Assembly: GCA_000499405.2 (NCBI GenBank) | Contig: HG738137.1 | Coordinates: forward strand, 23,606,546-23,670,545 | Length of the DNA stretch: 64,000 nucleotides | Source of the DNA: Onchocerca volvulus | Lineage: Eukaryota; Nematoda; Chromadorea; Rhabditida; Onchocercidae | Reading direction: 5' to 3' | Translations under genes and position numbers: made by a program | Shown here: positions 29,919 through 43,800 of the stretch, one piece after another | Numbering within the stretch: position 1 is the stretch's first letter | How the letters are laid out: each line of letters starts with the position of its first letter | Notes under the pieces: generated by a model | Seen by the model: the letters and a program-made list of their open reading frames with translations, nothing else | Told to the model about the DNA's origin: nothing | Databases searched by the model: none

Positions 29919-32422
29919 ATGGCCTTCCTTAAACGACGTGGATATAAATTTCATGTTGATTTGGAACTTTTACATTTAAGTGACGTACCACTGGTTAATG
30001 CTGTCCTTTTTGCGAAGGTATAATATTGATTAGAATTGTTTTTTATCTATTGGTCCATTGTAGCCGCAACATAATGATGGGCGAAATCTAATTAAATATT
30101 CATAAGTGAAAAGTTATTTGTAGCTCACAATCGAATACTTGAACAAGATAGTTATTATTTATTTCAAAAATTAGGATTTCTAAAACTTGCCCTATTTAGG
30201 AAAAATTAAGAACTCTCTCTTCAAGAATGACAACTTCATGATGTAAGAGTAATAATTTATATTATTTTTGCAGGTTCGTTTATTAAATGGCGGCGCATTT
30301 GAAGGTGTAACAGAACGTGTCCAAGTACTCAATCATTCAGCTAATTGGAATAGTCATTTCAATTTTTTATGTCGAATTGCACCAGATCCCTTGACGGGTG
30401 TTCTTGAAAGATGCGCATGCAGAATTTCGCTTCGGAAAGTAAATTTTATGTTATATGATTAGCGGTGAATTTCGTTATTCGATATTTGAAGAAAATTATG
30501 ATGCATGTGGTATAAACATGATCAGAATTATGATGAGTAATATATAATTGTAACTATATCATCGTCTTGGCTTTCTAACATCACGACGCTAAATCATAAG
30601 TTTGTTTAGTCTATTGCTGATTAACTTTCCGAACTGAGTGTTCCAGCAGTCATACATGAGTATGTTGATATTGTGACGATTTGTTGACACAGCATTTTCT
30701 TCGTTGTCTGTGAGAGTTGTAGCTATAGCGATTATGATACGGCAAGGTTTTTTTTTTTTTTCTTTCAGTATCTGTTTCTTTTAGGAGCAAAAGGGTGGCA
30801 AATCATTTTCGAAACTTGGCTTCGTTGACATTAATTTAGCACAGTTTGCTGCATCAGGGGTTGAAGGGATTACTCGTTCATATCTACTAGATGGTTATGG
30901 AATAAATCAACGTCAGGACAATTCAAGGATTCTGATTAAAGTTACAATGAGTCATCAAAGCGCAGATCCAATTTTTAAAGTGTAAGTTTAAGAATTATCG
31001 CTAAAACAATTCGATTATTAACATCTTTAAATAAAGACGATCTATGGACTTGAAAATTCTTTAAAACCCAAATATCAATTCTGATGTATAAATAATTCGG
31101 GTTATAGAGGGCACAAAATAATGGCACTAAGAAAAAATTATGCTAGAATTTGTTTTGATTCAAATTAAAAGTGGAAACTTGACAAAAAAAAAAAAAAAAA
31201 AAAAACAGAAAAAAACGAGCCAACATACTTCCATGTTTAAGCTCTAAGCACAAGTTCCAGTTTTAATTTACATTTATGTTTCTCTATTTGCAGACCACGA
31301 ATTGAGTCGCTGTCAGAAGAATTAATACTGAATCCGATGGATAGGAAAGCACCACCAAACGACGACTATCTTTTACAACGAAAACAGGGTGATACTGATT
31401 CTACTGATTCGTCATCTACAGAAGATGTGTCGCAGTGTCATGGTACTACTTTTTATTTTGATCATATCCATCCTTTAATGCTGGCATGATTGCAATATCT
31501 ATATGATTATATGTGAATGGCGTAATACTAATTATTATTATGTGCTATTTGATACATCTATCAGCTATTTTAGTAATTTTCATAAAGTCAAATATATCTA
31601 ATCAAACTATTTATTTTTAACATATTTGAATCAGATTCGGCTTCAATTCAAAATAAGGATTTTTTTATATTGCAGATGACAGTTCTTTGGTAATCGCAGC
31701 AACGTCTACTGGCATTTGCCTCGATCACTATGCAGCAGAAAATTCATTCAAGAGCAACAGTTTGAAGAAATCTGATGTAGTACGACGGAATATTGGCACA
31801 GCTTTGGCGCAGTCTAGACGGCTAAGTCAAGACAGGTAAATTCAAAATGCACATAGAATTAAAAAACAAAAAGTTTTTCAATGTGGGTTTTTAGTAACGT
31901 AATTTTTGCTATCTTTTGAGGTATTTAATTAATATCATTTCAAAATTTTCAGCGAATTCATGTTTGTTGAGAAACTCTGTTGCAGATCTCAAATATCTAA
32001 GAATGGCGAATGCGTAAGTGAAACAGCTACACGGATACTTGCTACTCGTGTAGATGCGGAAGACTTAATTGATCGTATATTGCAAGAAACAGTGATCAGT
32101 GATAATGGATCAGAAGATCGATCCGCTGATAGAGGTACATATAGTATTTGTTCAGTCTATAGTGGATATATAATTGCGAAATTTTCTTGTAAGAAATGCA
32201 ACTTTTATTTGTGTACCATTTTAAATTTCTTAATCTTTCATATATAGTAAATCTCTTATTAATAGTTTTCTTTATTTTCGTTATATTTTTTGCATTTCAG
32301 GATTAGCACTTTTTGTATCAAGAAATGGTGAAGCGGTTGTAGGTGCAAATACATTGCCCACGGATTCGTTCGAACGTGTTCATATATCATCGGATGTAGG
32401 CTCACCGTTGTCTAACGGTTGA
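29919..32422 (+). CDS. EEIG1/EEIG2 (FAM102)-like protein with N-terminal C2 (NT-C2) domain
   Basis: EEIG proteins carry an NT-C2 membrane-association domain; EEIG1 acts in osteoclast RANK signalling in mammals, and the worm role is unknown to me. Exons: 29919-30017, 30274-30438, 30785-30981, 31294-31442, 31676-31835, 31953-32134, 32301-32422, summing to 358 codons (357 aa). The N-terminus MAFLKRRGYKFHVDLELLHL plus VRLLNGGAFEGVTERVQV and RKEQKGGKSFSKLGFVDINL are near-identical in layout to human FAM102A/B. The domain closes with LLDGYGINQRQDNSRILIKV. The middle is Ser/Thr-rich. The C-terminus keeps the second conserved block: TRVDAEDLIDRILQE (human 'TRIDADAIVEKIVQS') and LALFVSRNGEAVVG. All seven junctions keep phase. 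Confidence 0.9.
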
Positions 32423-33120
32423 ATTCCATTTTTGGATGTAGATAATTGAAATTAGTAAACTAGTGCATAGAATTTTTTTAACGGGTTAGTTTTCATAGTT
32501 TTTGTTTCCTCCTCAATATAAATATTTCACCTATGTCTTTTTTTGCAGTAATTTAGTTCTTAGTATTATAAAGGTAGATCGATGCATTAACAATCTTGAT
32601 TTTCTTGGGATTCCTAGAGTAATTAACTGAAAAGTATGGTTCATTTTCTGTTCGAGTTCATTTATTTATCGTGGGAGGGCTGAGGGTAGAAATTTCTTTG
32701 TTTTTCATTAATTAGAAAGCATTGCCTTTTGTATTTTCTCATCGATCTCCTGATACTCACTGGCTTTTATAAATTACTGATTTTCTACTATATTTAATGA
32801 ATTAATAATGTTGTGAAGATATTATAGGGTTAAGGAATTATAAAGTTTGATATTGTTCATGACTATCGTCTTCATTTGCATGGAAGAATGATTGAAGTGA
32901 ATAAGTCTATGAAGATTTCATGTTTGATATACACTTTTGCTCATTTCACTTTTCGTTCTTCTTTTTTGTAAATGGATTGTAGGAAATAAATTGATGTTAT
33001 CTAATGTGTAATATTTTCATAATGTATTTGTCAAATAAATACATATATACCTAATTCAGATATTCTCCTTGCATACTCCATATAGTTGATAATGTCTGAA
33101 TGAGAAGCTGAATTTACAGC

Positions 33121-33410
33121 ATGAACGAGTTTGAAAATGCAAATAGTTGTTCAGAACTTTAAGTAGCACTAGTTAATATAATATTAAAGACATCTGCCAT
33201 ATATTTACATAAATGATTGCATACTTGGAAATCAAGTCAGATAATTCTTGGTATTCCTTCAAACATAATATATACTTCCAATTTAATCGAAACATAGTTT
33301 TGAAGCATTTGTAGTTTTCCTCAATTATGTAAGCAGCTGAAGAAAGTCAACGCTTTCTATTTGATGAATATTATGAATATCTTGGCTGGCGAAATAGGAA
33401 CACCAGGTAA
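33121..33410 (+). CDS. Candidate 32-residue micro-ORF across two exons (speculative)
   Basis: After TTTACAG, an ATG at 33121 opens a 25-nt exon (to 33145, donor GTTGTT). An exon at 33337-33410 after AAGCAG continues in phase, encodes EESQRFLFDEYYEYLGWRNR and ends in TAA. The second exon's text is unlike the AT-rich background. Its donor-like AG|GTAATA could instead lead to further exons I cannot find. Chance cannot be excluded. Confidence 0.15.
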
Positions 33411-34085
33411 TAAGGTATTATTCTCGAGTTTTGAAAAAGTGCGGATAATTGATAATTAATTTGAGGTAATTGGGATTCTTTGATTTTGTTTCTTTAAATA
33501 GCAAAAGTTGAATCAAATCGACTTTTTTATTTATATAATAAGCATAAGTGTCATTTAAGATCGAAAATCGGGACATGAAAAGAAAGTTTGAATAATTATG
33601 CTGTTAATAAAATTTAATGAAATATAAGATTAATAAACAAATCTAAATAAATCATAAATCCTTGTCGAAAATTTTGATAAACATAAAAAATAAAATCGTA
33701 GATAGATAAAAATATACGACGGATAAAATGATGTTATGGAAGTCTAGATTATATATTCACAATTCCTATATAATGAAAAAAGATTTTCTTGTCGATGTAT
33801 TTCAATTTTATGAATTTGAAAATTATCTGAATAAATAAAGGATTTATGACAAGTATCAATTATACTATTATAATTTCTTATCAATATAAATTTATTAACA
33901 AGTTTTTATCAAACAAATCCGAATTTCTGAAAGACTGATTCCATTTAGCACTAATTTTCTTTTATTTCACAGTTAGAAAAAAGTTGGAAAAACTGCCGAA
34001 TAGTTAGAAACGATCTGATGGATTAATGATTTCACCTGTCACAGGTGTTTTATTCATCATCTTTTGCTATTTGGATATGGAAGAA

Positions 34086-34210
34086 ATATCGTTTTAATTC
34101 AATTTTAATTCAATTTTAATTCGTTTTAATTCAATTTATTTTAATTTAATTTAATTCAATTTTTTTTAAATTCAATTTTTAATTTTAGTTCAATATTTTA
34201 ATTTTAATTC
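34086..34210. repeat. Low-complexity (TTCAATTTTAA)n-like repeat
   Basis: TTTTAATTCAATTTTAATTC-type units of about 11 bp repeat irregularly, with longer T and A runs at the right end. Non-coding simple repeat. Confidence 0.7.
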
Positions 34211-35406
34211 ATTTTAAATTAGCCGAATTACCATAAAAAAAGATTCCATTTTCACATCAACAAATCGTTTTGATTTCAAGCATTTTTGTTTCTTCTAATT
34301 AATATGAAAAGTTCACTACAATTTTGCACTATTATATAGGTAATTTTAAAATTTAAGTAATTCTTTATTTTTGAAATTAACTCGTACTTTTTTAAATTAG
34401 AAAACATGTTTAAATTATAGAAATTTATTTAATGTAATTTTGTTTCTCTCTCTGTATACATTAATTTTTAACAACTTCAAAGATTCATTATATTGATAAA
34501 TTATAAAAATTATTTATCATAACATGCATTGATTTAAGTAATATTTAAATGGAAAATCAGAAAAAAAAAATGTTGAAGTATTAATTGATTGAATTGAAAA
34601 AATATTGAATTAGAAGCATATTGATTAAAGGAATACAAAAATTCATTTCGTTAATGATTATTTAAAACTCAACTATTTGTTAGCTTGAATTATTCAAATT
34701 TGATTTTTTAAATTTAATTCGAATATTTTTGCTATTTTCTAAAAGTCGCATTTTTTTTTCTTTTTCTCGTACTAATTATCTGGATTGAAAAATGATTTTA
34801 TATCAATTATTATATAATGAGTATATGTAATAGTCTAATAGATATACTCAATAATCTAGCAAGATTTTTTTTAGCACACTTTTGAAATTAAATTCAAAAA
34901 AAATTTTTGTCAATAATTAAATCAAAGTACTGCTGCCATCCAGGTTGTATCAATGATGAAAAAATTTGCTTAAAGTTTTAAATCAAATCGAAAATCATAT
35001 TTATGCCAATAAAATGCGGGAATTGTTGATTATTTTGAGCAATTCATTGAAGTATTTCAAAAATGTCAAAAAGGAAAAAGAAAATGAATGAATTTAGGCC
35101 AATCTTTTAAGTGAAAGTTTTTCTTTTTTCGTCCAAGAAATCAACACTTGAAGTTTTTTTTCTTTTTAGTGTTTGCACAAATTTAACGAGTCATTTCAAA
35201 AAAAAAAAAAATTTTTTTTCCATCGTCATCATCTCAATTATCTTTTCTCTTCTGTAAATTGTTTATTTTGTTGGAGCGTTTTGAAAATGGACATTCAAAT
35301 ACTAGTTATTGTAGTAGAACTAAGTAGCAGTAATAGTGAAATCGTAAGATTGTCGTCCTGATGACTGTCACCAAAATGAGTAACCAAACTAATCGGAACT
35401 TTTCGA

Positions 35407-35464
35407 TATGTATGTCTGTCTGTGTATGTGTGTATGTGTGTGTATGCCTGCGTATGTCTGTGTA
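35407..35464. repeat. GT/TATG-rich simple sequence
   Basis: A run of TATG, TCTG and TGTG units (such as TGTGTATGTGTGTATGTGTG). Imperfect microsatellite. Confidence 0.8.
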
Positions 35465-35694
35465 GGATAACTTAAAAATTGTCTCAAAACAAGAATTGGA
35501 TAACATTACTAAATTTTAAAGACCAGTTTGATTAGCTGTATTTCAATCCAACACACAAGAGAGACGATATACCGAAAGTTGACTTAAAACTTTGTACCGG
35601 TCAGTACAGTCCAATTACACATCATTGTTTCTTACTGTATTCATTTATTTCTGTATATTCATTTGCGAATCAACTATTATAGCTAATTATTATC

Positions 35695-38600
35695 ATGCTG
35701 ATATTTCATCTTATCATTTTATCAGTAAGTAATTGTTATCATTTTTCTTCGTCTTATTATTATTCATTATCCTTTAACTGTTTTCTTCTATCCGGAGAAT
35801 ATTCGTTTAGGACATATTATTCTCTGATGATAATCGCGTTACTAAATATTAGAAAAAAAATTTTTTTTGAAAATGATGTAATAAATAGTAATCGAAAATT
35901 AACATCATATTAATTGTTTGAATTAATCGAATACAGATTTACTTAATAATTTCAAAATTTAAACATTGATCAATTATTAGTATATGACATTCTTTGAATG
36001 ATTTACATTAACTTTTTTTTAAAAGAATATTATCCAGTTTGGCACATTTATAAAGCAATTAAGGAAGAAATAAAGATAATTAATTACTTTTTATTCGTTA
36101 AAATATATTTCAACTGTTATTTATATTTACAAGTCATTTTAGGCAAATTTGCTGATAGCATTATCAGTTGAATCTTCGGCAACACTTAAATGTAATCCCG
36201 GTATAGATACCAAGAAAGCAAATCCTTCTGATAACAGCTCATATCTTTTTTGTAATACTGATGGGTAATTGATTCATTTTGACTCATTTTTACTTTTCCA
36301 TCAATATTCCTAAATTATTCTTTTAAAATCACTATTTTTGAATAAGAAAAATAAAAAATTGATGCAAATTACAATGAAAAATATTTCTGATCATTCTCAT
36401 TTGCAGTAATTAATTCGATCCATTTTATTTACGTTTCAAATATCAAAATAAACATTTATCGATCACAATGCTTATCCATTCCATCAATAAATGTTATGAT
36501 CGATTTAATGCTTAATAACTTGATATCATAGCATAATTCGTTCAAATTTTGCAAATCCTTTCTTTTCTATTTATTTTGCAGGCATTTTTCAAGACACAAT
36601 TGTCCAGAAAACAAGATATTTAATCCAACATTGTTGAAATGTGAAGATGAATTAAAATTAGCAAATGATATCGATCCATTTTTATTGCCTCAATTTCAGG
36701 CACCTGGTAAAAATAATGCAATCTTTTCATTTACTTCTGCTTAAATATTTCATTATACAGCATTTTTACTTTTAATTTTCCATGTAATACCGCAAAATTC
36801 TTTTTCATCTTGCCTCAAAATCAAACTTTAAAAATCTACCTCAAAAGATCACTATATGTTATTATATATTTATGAGAATTAATCAAATAATTCATAGATA
36901 TTCTTGGAATTAATTTAAAATGATATTAAAATTACATCACAGTATTTTAAAATAAATAAAATAAATTTTGATAATAAAAATAACTGAAATAATTGCATAT
37001 AGTGGCAAATCTCTTGCCTTATATATTACGACTGAAATATATGTTTATGTATCAAATTGAAATCAAATAAGAAATCAAATCAAAAATTTTTCAATTAAAT
37101 TTTAATCGTCCTCAGGAATCCGTATCAAAATGTTGCATTATCATACCATGATTAAGCTTATCAATAAAGATGAATGATTTATAAATTAGGAAGGAAAATT
37201 GGCAATAATATACTATCGAAAATTAAATTAATGATGATAAATTATTTGATTGCGCATTGATTATTTGATTTCAAATAAAATATTTTCATGTTAAAATATA
37301 ATAGATTTATTCTTCATTATATAGGAAATCAATTTGTAATTTAGATGATCTTTGTGGTGGTGGCATCCCACTGACTCGTTTAAGTTCACCAGTTATTTGT
37401 AATCCATCAATTATTAGTTGTCCAGATGGTTAGTTCATTTTGATTTATTTCATTTAAATGATTATTTCGTTTATTTCCATTCTTACTAAATAATTCAGTA
37501 ATTAAGTAAATCAGTAATTTACTGAACAATTCATATCATTTCAATAAAATTACCAAAAAATTCATTAATCCATTTACAAAATCTCATTTAATAATCCAAT
37601 AATGTATACTTTATTATTCGACTTGATACTTTCTTCTTTTTCACTTCATTTTTCAATTACCTTCCAAGAAGTTAGACTATATAGTTACTTTATATTCTTT
37701 ATAATTGTCTCCTATCTTAATTATTATTCTATTCCTGTTCTAATTATTATTTATTATTAATTAGGATATGTTTGTACGATTTATGCAAGAACGGGAACTG
37801 CATATTGTTGCCAAGGTGGAACTGAAATGGTGGAAGATAGTGAAGAAGACTATTGTCCGGATAATCAAGTAACTTATTTCGAGGTATCAAATTTTTATTA
37901 ATTGCTGCTAATTTGAAAATAACCGATGTTATAAGCAAAAATTACAATGCTGTTTAAGATTATGTCAAGAAAAAAATTTAAATCTAAAAGTCTGAAACAT
38001 TTAAATCTTAAAGTTTAAACATTTAAATTAATTACTTCAATGAATATTTAAAATTAATTGTTGATAATTGAAGTGATAAGATTATTTTATGATAATATAG
38101 TGAAAGGCTTATTTGGTGGCCATTTTCAATATTTGTGCCGTTTATTTTATCAATAATATTTCGAGATCTATAGAAAAGAGATTTTGACTAATTAATTAAA
38201 GTTTCATTATTGTTATTAATTTAATTGTTGAAATTTCTCAAATCATATTTGCACGCAAAAGAAAAGGTAAGAAAGTCCTTTTATCTACCAGGTGACTATT
38301 CTTTTTCTTCTTTAAATTTTGTAAATATTAGATTTTATTTTTTGATTAGTTAATGCATCGGATATTTTTGATAAATTTGGAACATTTATGGATAATATTA
38401 AAAAAGGTTACAGTAAGTAATAGAGCTACAGTTGATTACAGTAATAGAGCTACGGTAGTTTACATTAAGCATTACGGTGGGTTGTTTGTTTAAAATATCA
38501 CTTAAGCATGAAGATAATTATACATGATTAAAGATTGGTTGCAGATGATGGACGGAAAGCCTCGAAGTTGTTCACCATCTTCCGGTAATTTATGTCCAAC

Positions 38601-40779
38601 AGGTTTCACGTGTACCGTAATACGACGTGGTTCTACGAAAATATTTCGTTGTTGCGGTGAAAATTTCGGTTGTCCACAAAATTCAGCTGCACAAATCAAT
38701 CCAATTACTGGTTCCTATGTATCATGTTCCATAACATCAGCAAAGTACGCTTCTGAATATATTTAGAATTTCTTGCTACAAGATAATTATTAAGACATTA
38801 ATTAATTGTTGAAAAAAATTTTAGAAATTCAAAACAAAAGCAAAAAAAAATCTCTTCATTATTTTCTAATTAATAATGAAGATCAAAATAATAGAAAATG
38901 GTAAAGATGGAAAAAAATGAATAATATTCAAATATCGAATATAAATTTATAATGATTTTTAATTTTTAATATTTATAGTTCATGTCAGAATGGTTTCGCA
39001 TGCGCTCAAAGTACTATTTTTGATACATCAATTTGTTGTTCAGAGACAAATTCAGTATCACACTGTAAGACTTTTTTTTTTTTTATATTAGTTTTCGAAA
39101 AAAAAAATTAATTAAGAGAAATCAACAAGAATAAATAATTCATTCATAATATGATCTAAAAAAATTTTCCGTCAAAGTTAGTGACAAGTTTTTGTTTTAA
39201 TTAATAAATTTAGATTTCTGTCCGGCTGGTAAATCTTCAAATAATGATGCTGTGGAATGTTCCGAGAAATTACCATGTCGTGCTGGATATTTTTGTGTAA
39301 CAAACGGAAATAAAAATTATTGCTGTCCATCACACGGTAAATATTAAATTCATTAATGATAATTAATTATGGTTATGTTAAACTAATGAATCCAATTTCA
39401 TTGCATTTTAATTGAATTAATTGGAAGTTTTAATTCAAATTTCAATCGAAGAAGTGTTAACATCCATTTGTAATCTTTATGTTGCTCACAAATGATTATC
39501 TTTCTTTTATCATAGCTTTAAACTATTGATTATAAAGAAAAACTGAGCCATTCTTTCATCTAAGGAAAGAGATGAAAATACGGAATCGGAAAAGTCAGAA
39601 AAAAAGAGGGTAAAATTGATTAATTCAAGATCAGTTACGGATACCATGTAGATTAAAGCCCATTTTCTCTGCACATTCAAATCAATGTCTCATTCTTACG
39701 TAAGATAAATTAAGAAACTACATTTGATATATAGGTTGATATTTATGAGAATTCAATAAACAACTGCTAATTTATTCAGATCTTCACTATATAAACTTTT
39801 GTTGCTTTCAGAAAAAGTTTGCACATTACCACGGGAAATCGGTAATTGTTGGAATCAAAAATCGAAATTATCCGTTACACGATATTATTTTGATACGAAA
39901 ACAGGCACTTGTCGATCGTTCAATTATAGCGGTTGTGGCGGAAACGATAATAATTTTCTTACTTTAGAACAATGTCACGGATTTTGTCTTGCTCGTAAAT
40001 TTCAATTAGAATGCTTAAAATTTTTTATATTCATTTAATTATTTGCTAATTTACAATAAATTAAGAATAGGGATTATGAAAGAATAAGAATAATAAATAA
40101 GACTGTTATCATTGAGGATAATTAGCAGTTATCAAAATGAGAGATGAATAAAGATAGGCATTAAGCAAGTAGGATTTATAGTGATATCAAATTGAAATAT
40201 CTGATATGCAAACGATAAATGTTATGTTTGTTTTATTTAAAACCACAATTTAGTATGCCATTTCGATTGCTTAAGAGTATTCATGACGTATACAATAAAA
40301 CAGGTAAACATTTGAAAAGATGGTGTGGTATGAATTTAGTGAATTGAAAAGTAAACAAAATTTCAATATAGTTCGATTTCGAACTTTTAAACATTCCGTT
40401 TTAGAGCAATGTGAAACCGGTATAGCATACCGTACGGATGCCATAAATGCTGCATGCTCACCGTATATGCCAAAAACATGTCCTAAGCATTTCACATGTC
40501 GTGAGCCACTTTTTGGTCCAGTATCGATATGCTGTCCTAATCCAGGTTAAAATTCTTAAATAAATATAATATCGGATTAATATCCATCTAATGTGTAGAA
40601 AATGGAAATTATTATATCTGGCGGATATGATTATAATTTACTGATAGTTTAAACAATAAATAATTATCGATTTTTACATTTTGATCCATCAATTGTTATC
40701 CAGTTATCGATCGATCATATAACTTTACTGGGTCGTTTTAAAATGTAATAATCATCTTTTTATTTGATTAAAATTTTAA

Positions 40780-40846
<67 letters not shown>

Positions 40847-43800
40847 TTGACAAAATACAATGATAATTAAAGTATGTTCGAGATATTCATAAATATCCAT
40901 AGTTTGACCATTATAGAAAGAACATGTAGTGAAACGCCATCGGCTGGGACAAATTGCTTCGGTCGAGGAATAGCTCTTCAGCGATATTATTTCGATCAAA
41001 AATTGCAAAAATGTCGATCTTTCGAATATTTTGGATGTTCCGGTAACAGTAACAATTTTCGCAGTAAAACGGATTGTGAAAATTTTTGCTTAGCTAATGC
41101 TGACAAAGGTAAGTAATACAATTGAAATTTATACCGAAAAATTTAATGTCAAAAAATGAACGACATTATCAGAATGTTAACTACATTCCTTGAAGATTAT
41201 TGTACTATTTCTACTGATAATCATATATTCAAATGTTGCATGCAACATGCTGTTACAATAGAATTGCAATGCAAATTTTAACATTACCATACAAACGAAT
41301 TTTGCAAAGATGGTTAATTCTTTAGGCAAAAATTAAATCAAGCTATAAAAAAGTGAAAGTACAGTAGAAATTATCATTTATCGTACATATGATCACGGCA
41401 GAAATTGCTACTCACCGTATATAAGATCAAAGTAAGAATTATTAAATATTAGATCACAGTAGAAATATTATATATAAGATCACAGTAGTATCACAGTGGA
41501 AATTATTATTTACCATATACATGATTACAGTAGAAATTGTTATTTACCGTATATAAGATTATAATATAAATATTATTTAACTTATATTTTCCGGTAAACA
41601 GTTGCTATCAGTATGCAAATTTTAGTATGTGATGGTAGCTCTCCACTGAAAGATCCAAGTGGACAATTACAGAAGTGTACATCATCTATGGCATGTCCTT
41701 CCGGATATAACTGCGACGCCAAACAGTACTGTTGTCCAATATCCGGTCATTTTTCTGTTATCATTTGAAGAATGCTATCTATTATTTCTGGAAATCATTT
41801 ACTAAATAAATAATGCATAATTTAACATGTATAATCAAATATAGTGATTATAGTAATCTCGCAATAATTTTAATGGAAACAGTGATGGTATCAATTGTTA
41901 GTGTCAGAAATTAGAAAATTAAAAATTTAAAAAAAAAAAGAAAGAAAGATTATCTATAAAGGATTATATTCAACATAACAAATTGTGTCATTGTCAGGAG
42001 GACATGTAAAGATTACAATGAATAGGAAAAATCGCGATTACCATAATGAGTATTAGAATGGTACTCATTTCTAATGCTATTGATATTACAGAATTTGCAT
42101 GTACAGTACCAATGAGTAGTGGACGTTCATGTGCAAATAGCAGACAACGTACAGCATGGTATTATAATGCAATCACGGAAAATTGCATGCAATTTCAATA
42201 TTTAGGTATGCAAAAATTTCATTTTTAATCGAAATAGTTTGACTTATACGTGATATTTTTTATTTTATATGCTTTTTAAAACGTTTACCTTACTACAAAT
42301 ATCACTTTTGTGTATTGCAAAAAATTCAAATGAATTTTAGGTTGCGATGGTACAGCAAATCGTTTTGCAAGTCAACAAGCATGCATGATGCATTGTGCCA
42401 ATGGATCTATGAAACTTGGCGAATGTCCGTTAGGAATGTCACCGTATTTAGCCGATGGCAACAAATCACCTCAGGTTTCTATTCGCATTATTTAATTCTA
42501 CTTGAAATAATTAATATTTATAACAAAAAAAATTAATCGAAGTAATTCTGAAAATTTTCTCAAGTAATTAATTGCTTGTTTGTTTTTTGTTGCATAAAAA
42601 CTTGAAGCAACGAATAAAAAATTGAAAAAAATAGATTAAAGAGAGAAATAAAAAGCAAAATGCCAAGTAAATCATTAAAATTTGGATTATACAAAACAGT
42701 TTAATAACTGACTTCTGTAAAGACTTCAAAATAAGATTAATTTACAATTTGCATTATATTTCGTACATTGCATTATTCAGAAGAAGCAATGAATGAAATT
42801 GTGAGAATATCCGGTTGTTTATGATAATCCGAAAAATCGCTATTTATGATCCAGAGAAATAGCTGGATAATAATAAATGATTTTCCTACAGTATATTTTT
42901 TATTAATGAGATACAAGAAATTTTAATACTGTATGCTTAGATGTGTAAATTGAATGTTATGGGTTCATGTCCAGCGTCCTCATCATGTGTTCCATCAACA
43001 ACGAATACTCCAATTTGTTGCAAAACTGAAGCAATGTGCCCTGAACAACGAATACCGTATATCATTCCAGGTGAATCATTTCTAATACTTTAACATAACT
43101 ATTATTTCGAAATCCCACAGTGTAATAACAGTTTCAAAGTCAATTAATCTTTTTTTTTTTTTTGCAGGGTCCGATTCTACAGTAAGCTGTCAACCGAACA
43201 GAGAAAACTGTCCATCATCATCGGAATGTGTGGAAAGGTGAAAGTTCATTATATATATATTCTCATTTCGTTTAATAATAGTTTTTAAATTAATCACTAA
43301 ATTGTTTAACACGAACGAACTTTTAATTCTTAATAAACTGAGAAGAAGTAATGGCAGCAATGCCGATGATTTAAAAAGCTTACAAAATTTAATTGTGGTT
43401 TAAATTGTTCATTGTATTCAATAAATATTATAAAAAATAATTTTTGATTATATATTCGAAGTTAGAAGAGAAAATGGATGACATTATAGCAATAAAATCT
43501 GACACAATATCTGCTCTTGATCGGATATTGTCGCAAAAATTATTATTCCAGAACTTTGAAAAATAAGTTCAAGCGGAAAAAGACAAACAAGTTGAAATAA
43601 TTAGTAAATGCAAAAGTAGCATATTTGAAACTGTAATACAATAATTGGATTTTAGCACAGTAAAAGGCTTTCATATATGTTGCTTACGATCTAGCAGCAA
43701 ATCGTTGGATGTAAATTCAATTTCGGACATTGAATGTCCAGAAAATCTTCCAACAAATGGTCAGTACTGTCAAATAAATAGTGCCGATATGTGTCCCAAA

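Larger units (their letters stand above)
32423..35694. other. Long intergenic region
   Basis: 3.3 kb of AT-rich DNA: the EEIG 3'UTR (AATAAA near 32976), a possible tiny two-exon ORF (33121-33410), a low-complexity TTCAATTTTAA-type repeat at 34086-34210, the palindrome CACCTGTCACAGGTG at 34033-34047, and a GT/TATG-rich simple repeat at 35407-35464. The end should contain the promoter of the matrix-protein gene. Confidence 0.5.
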
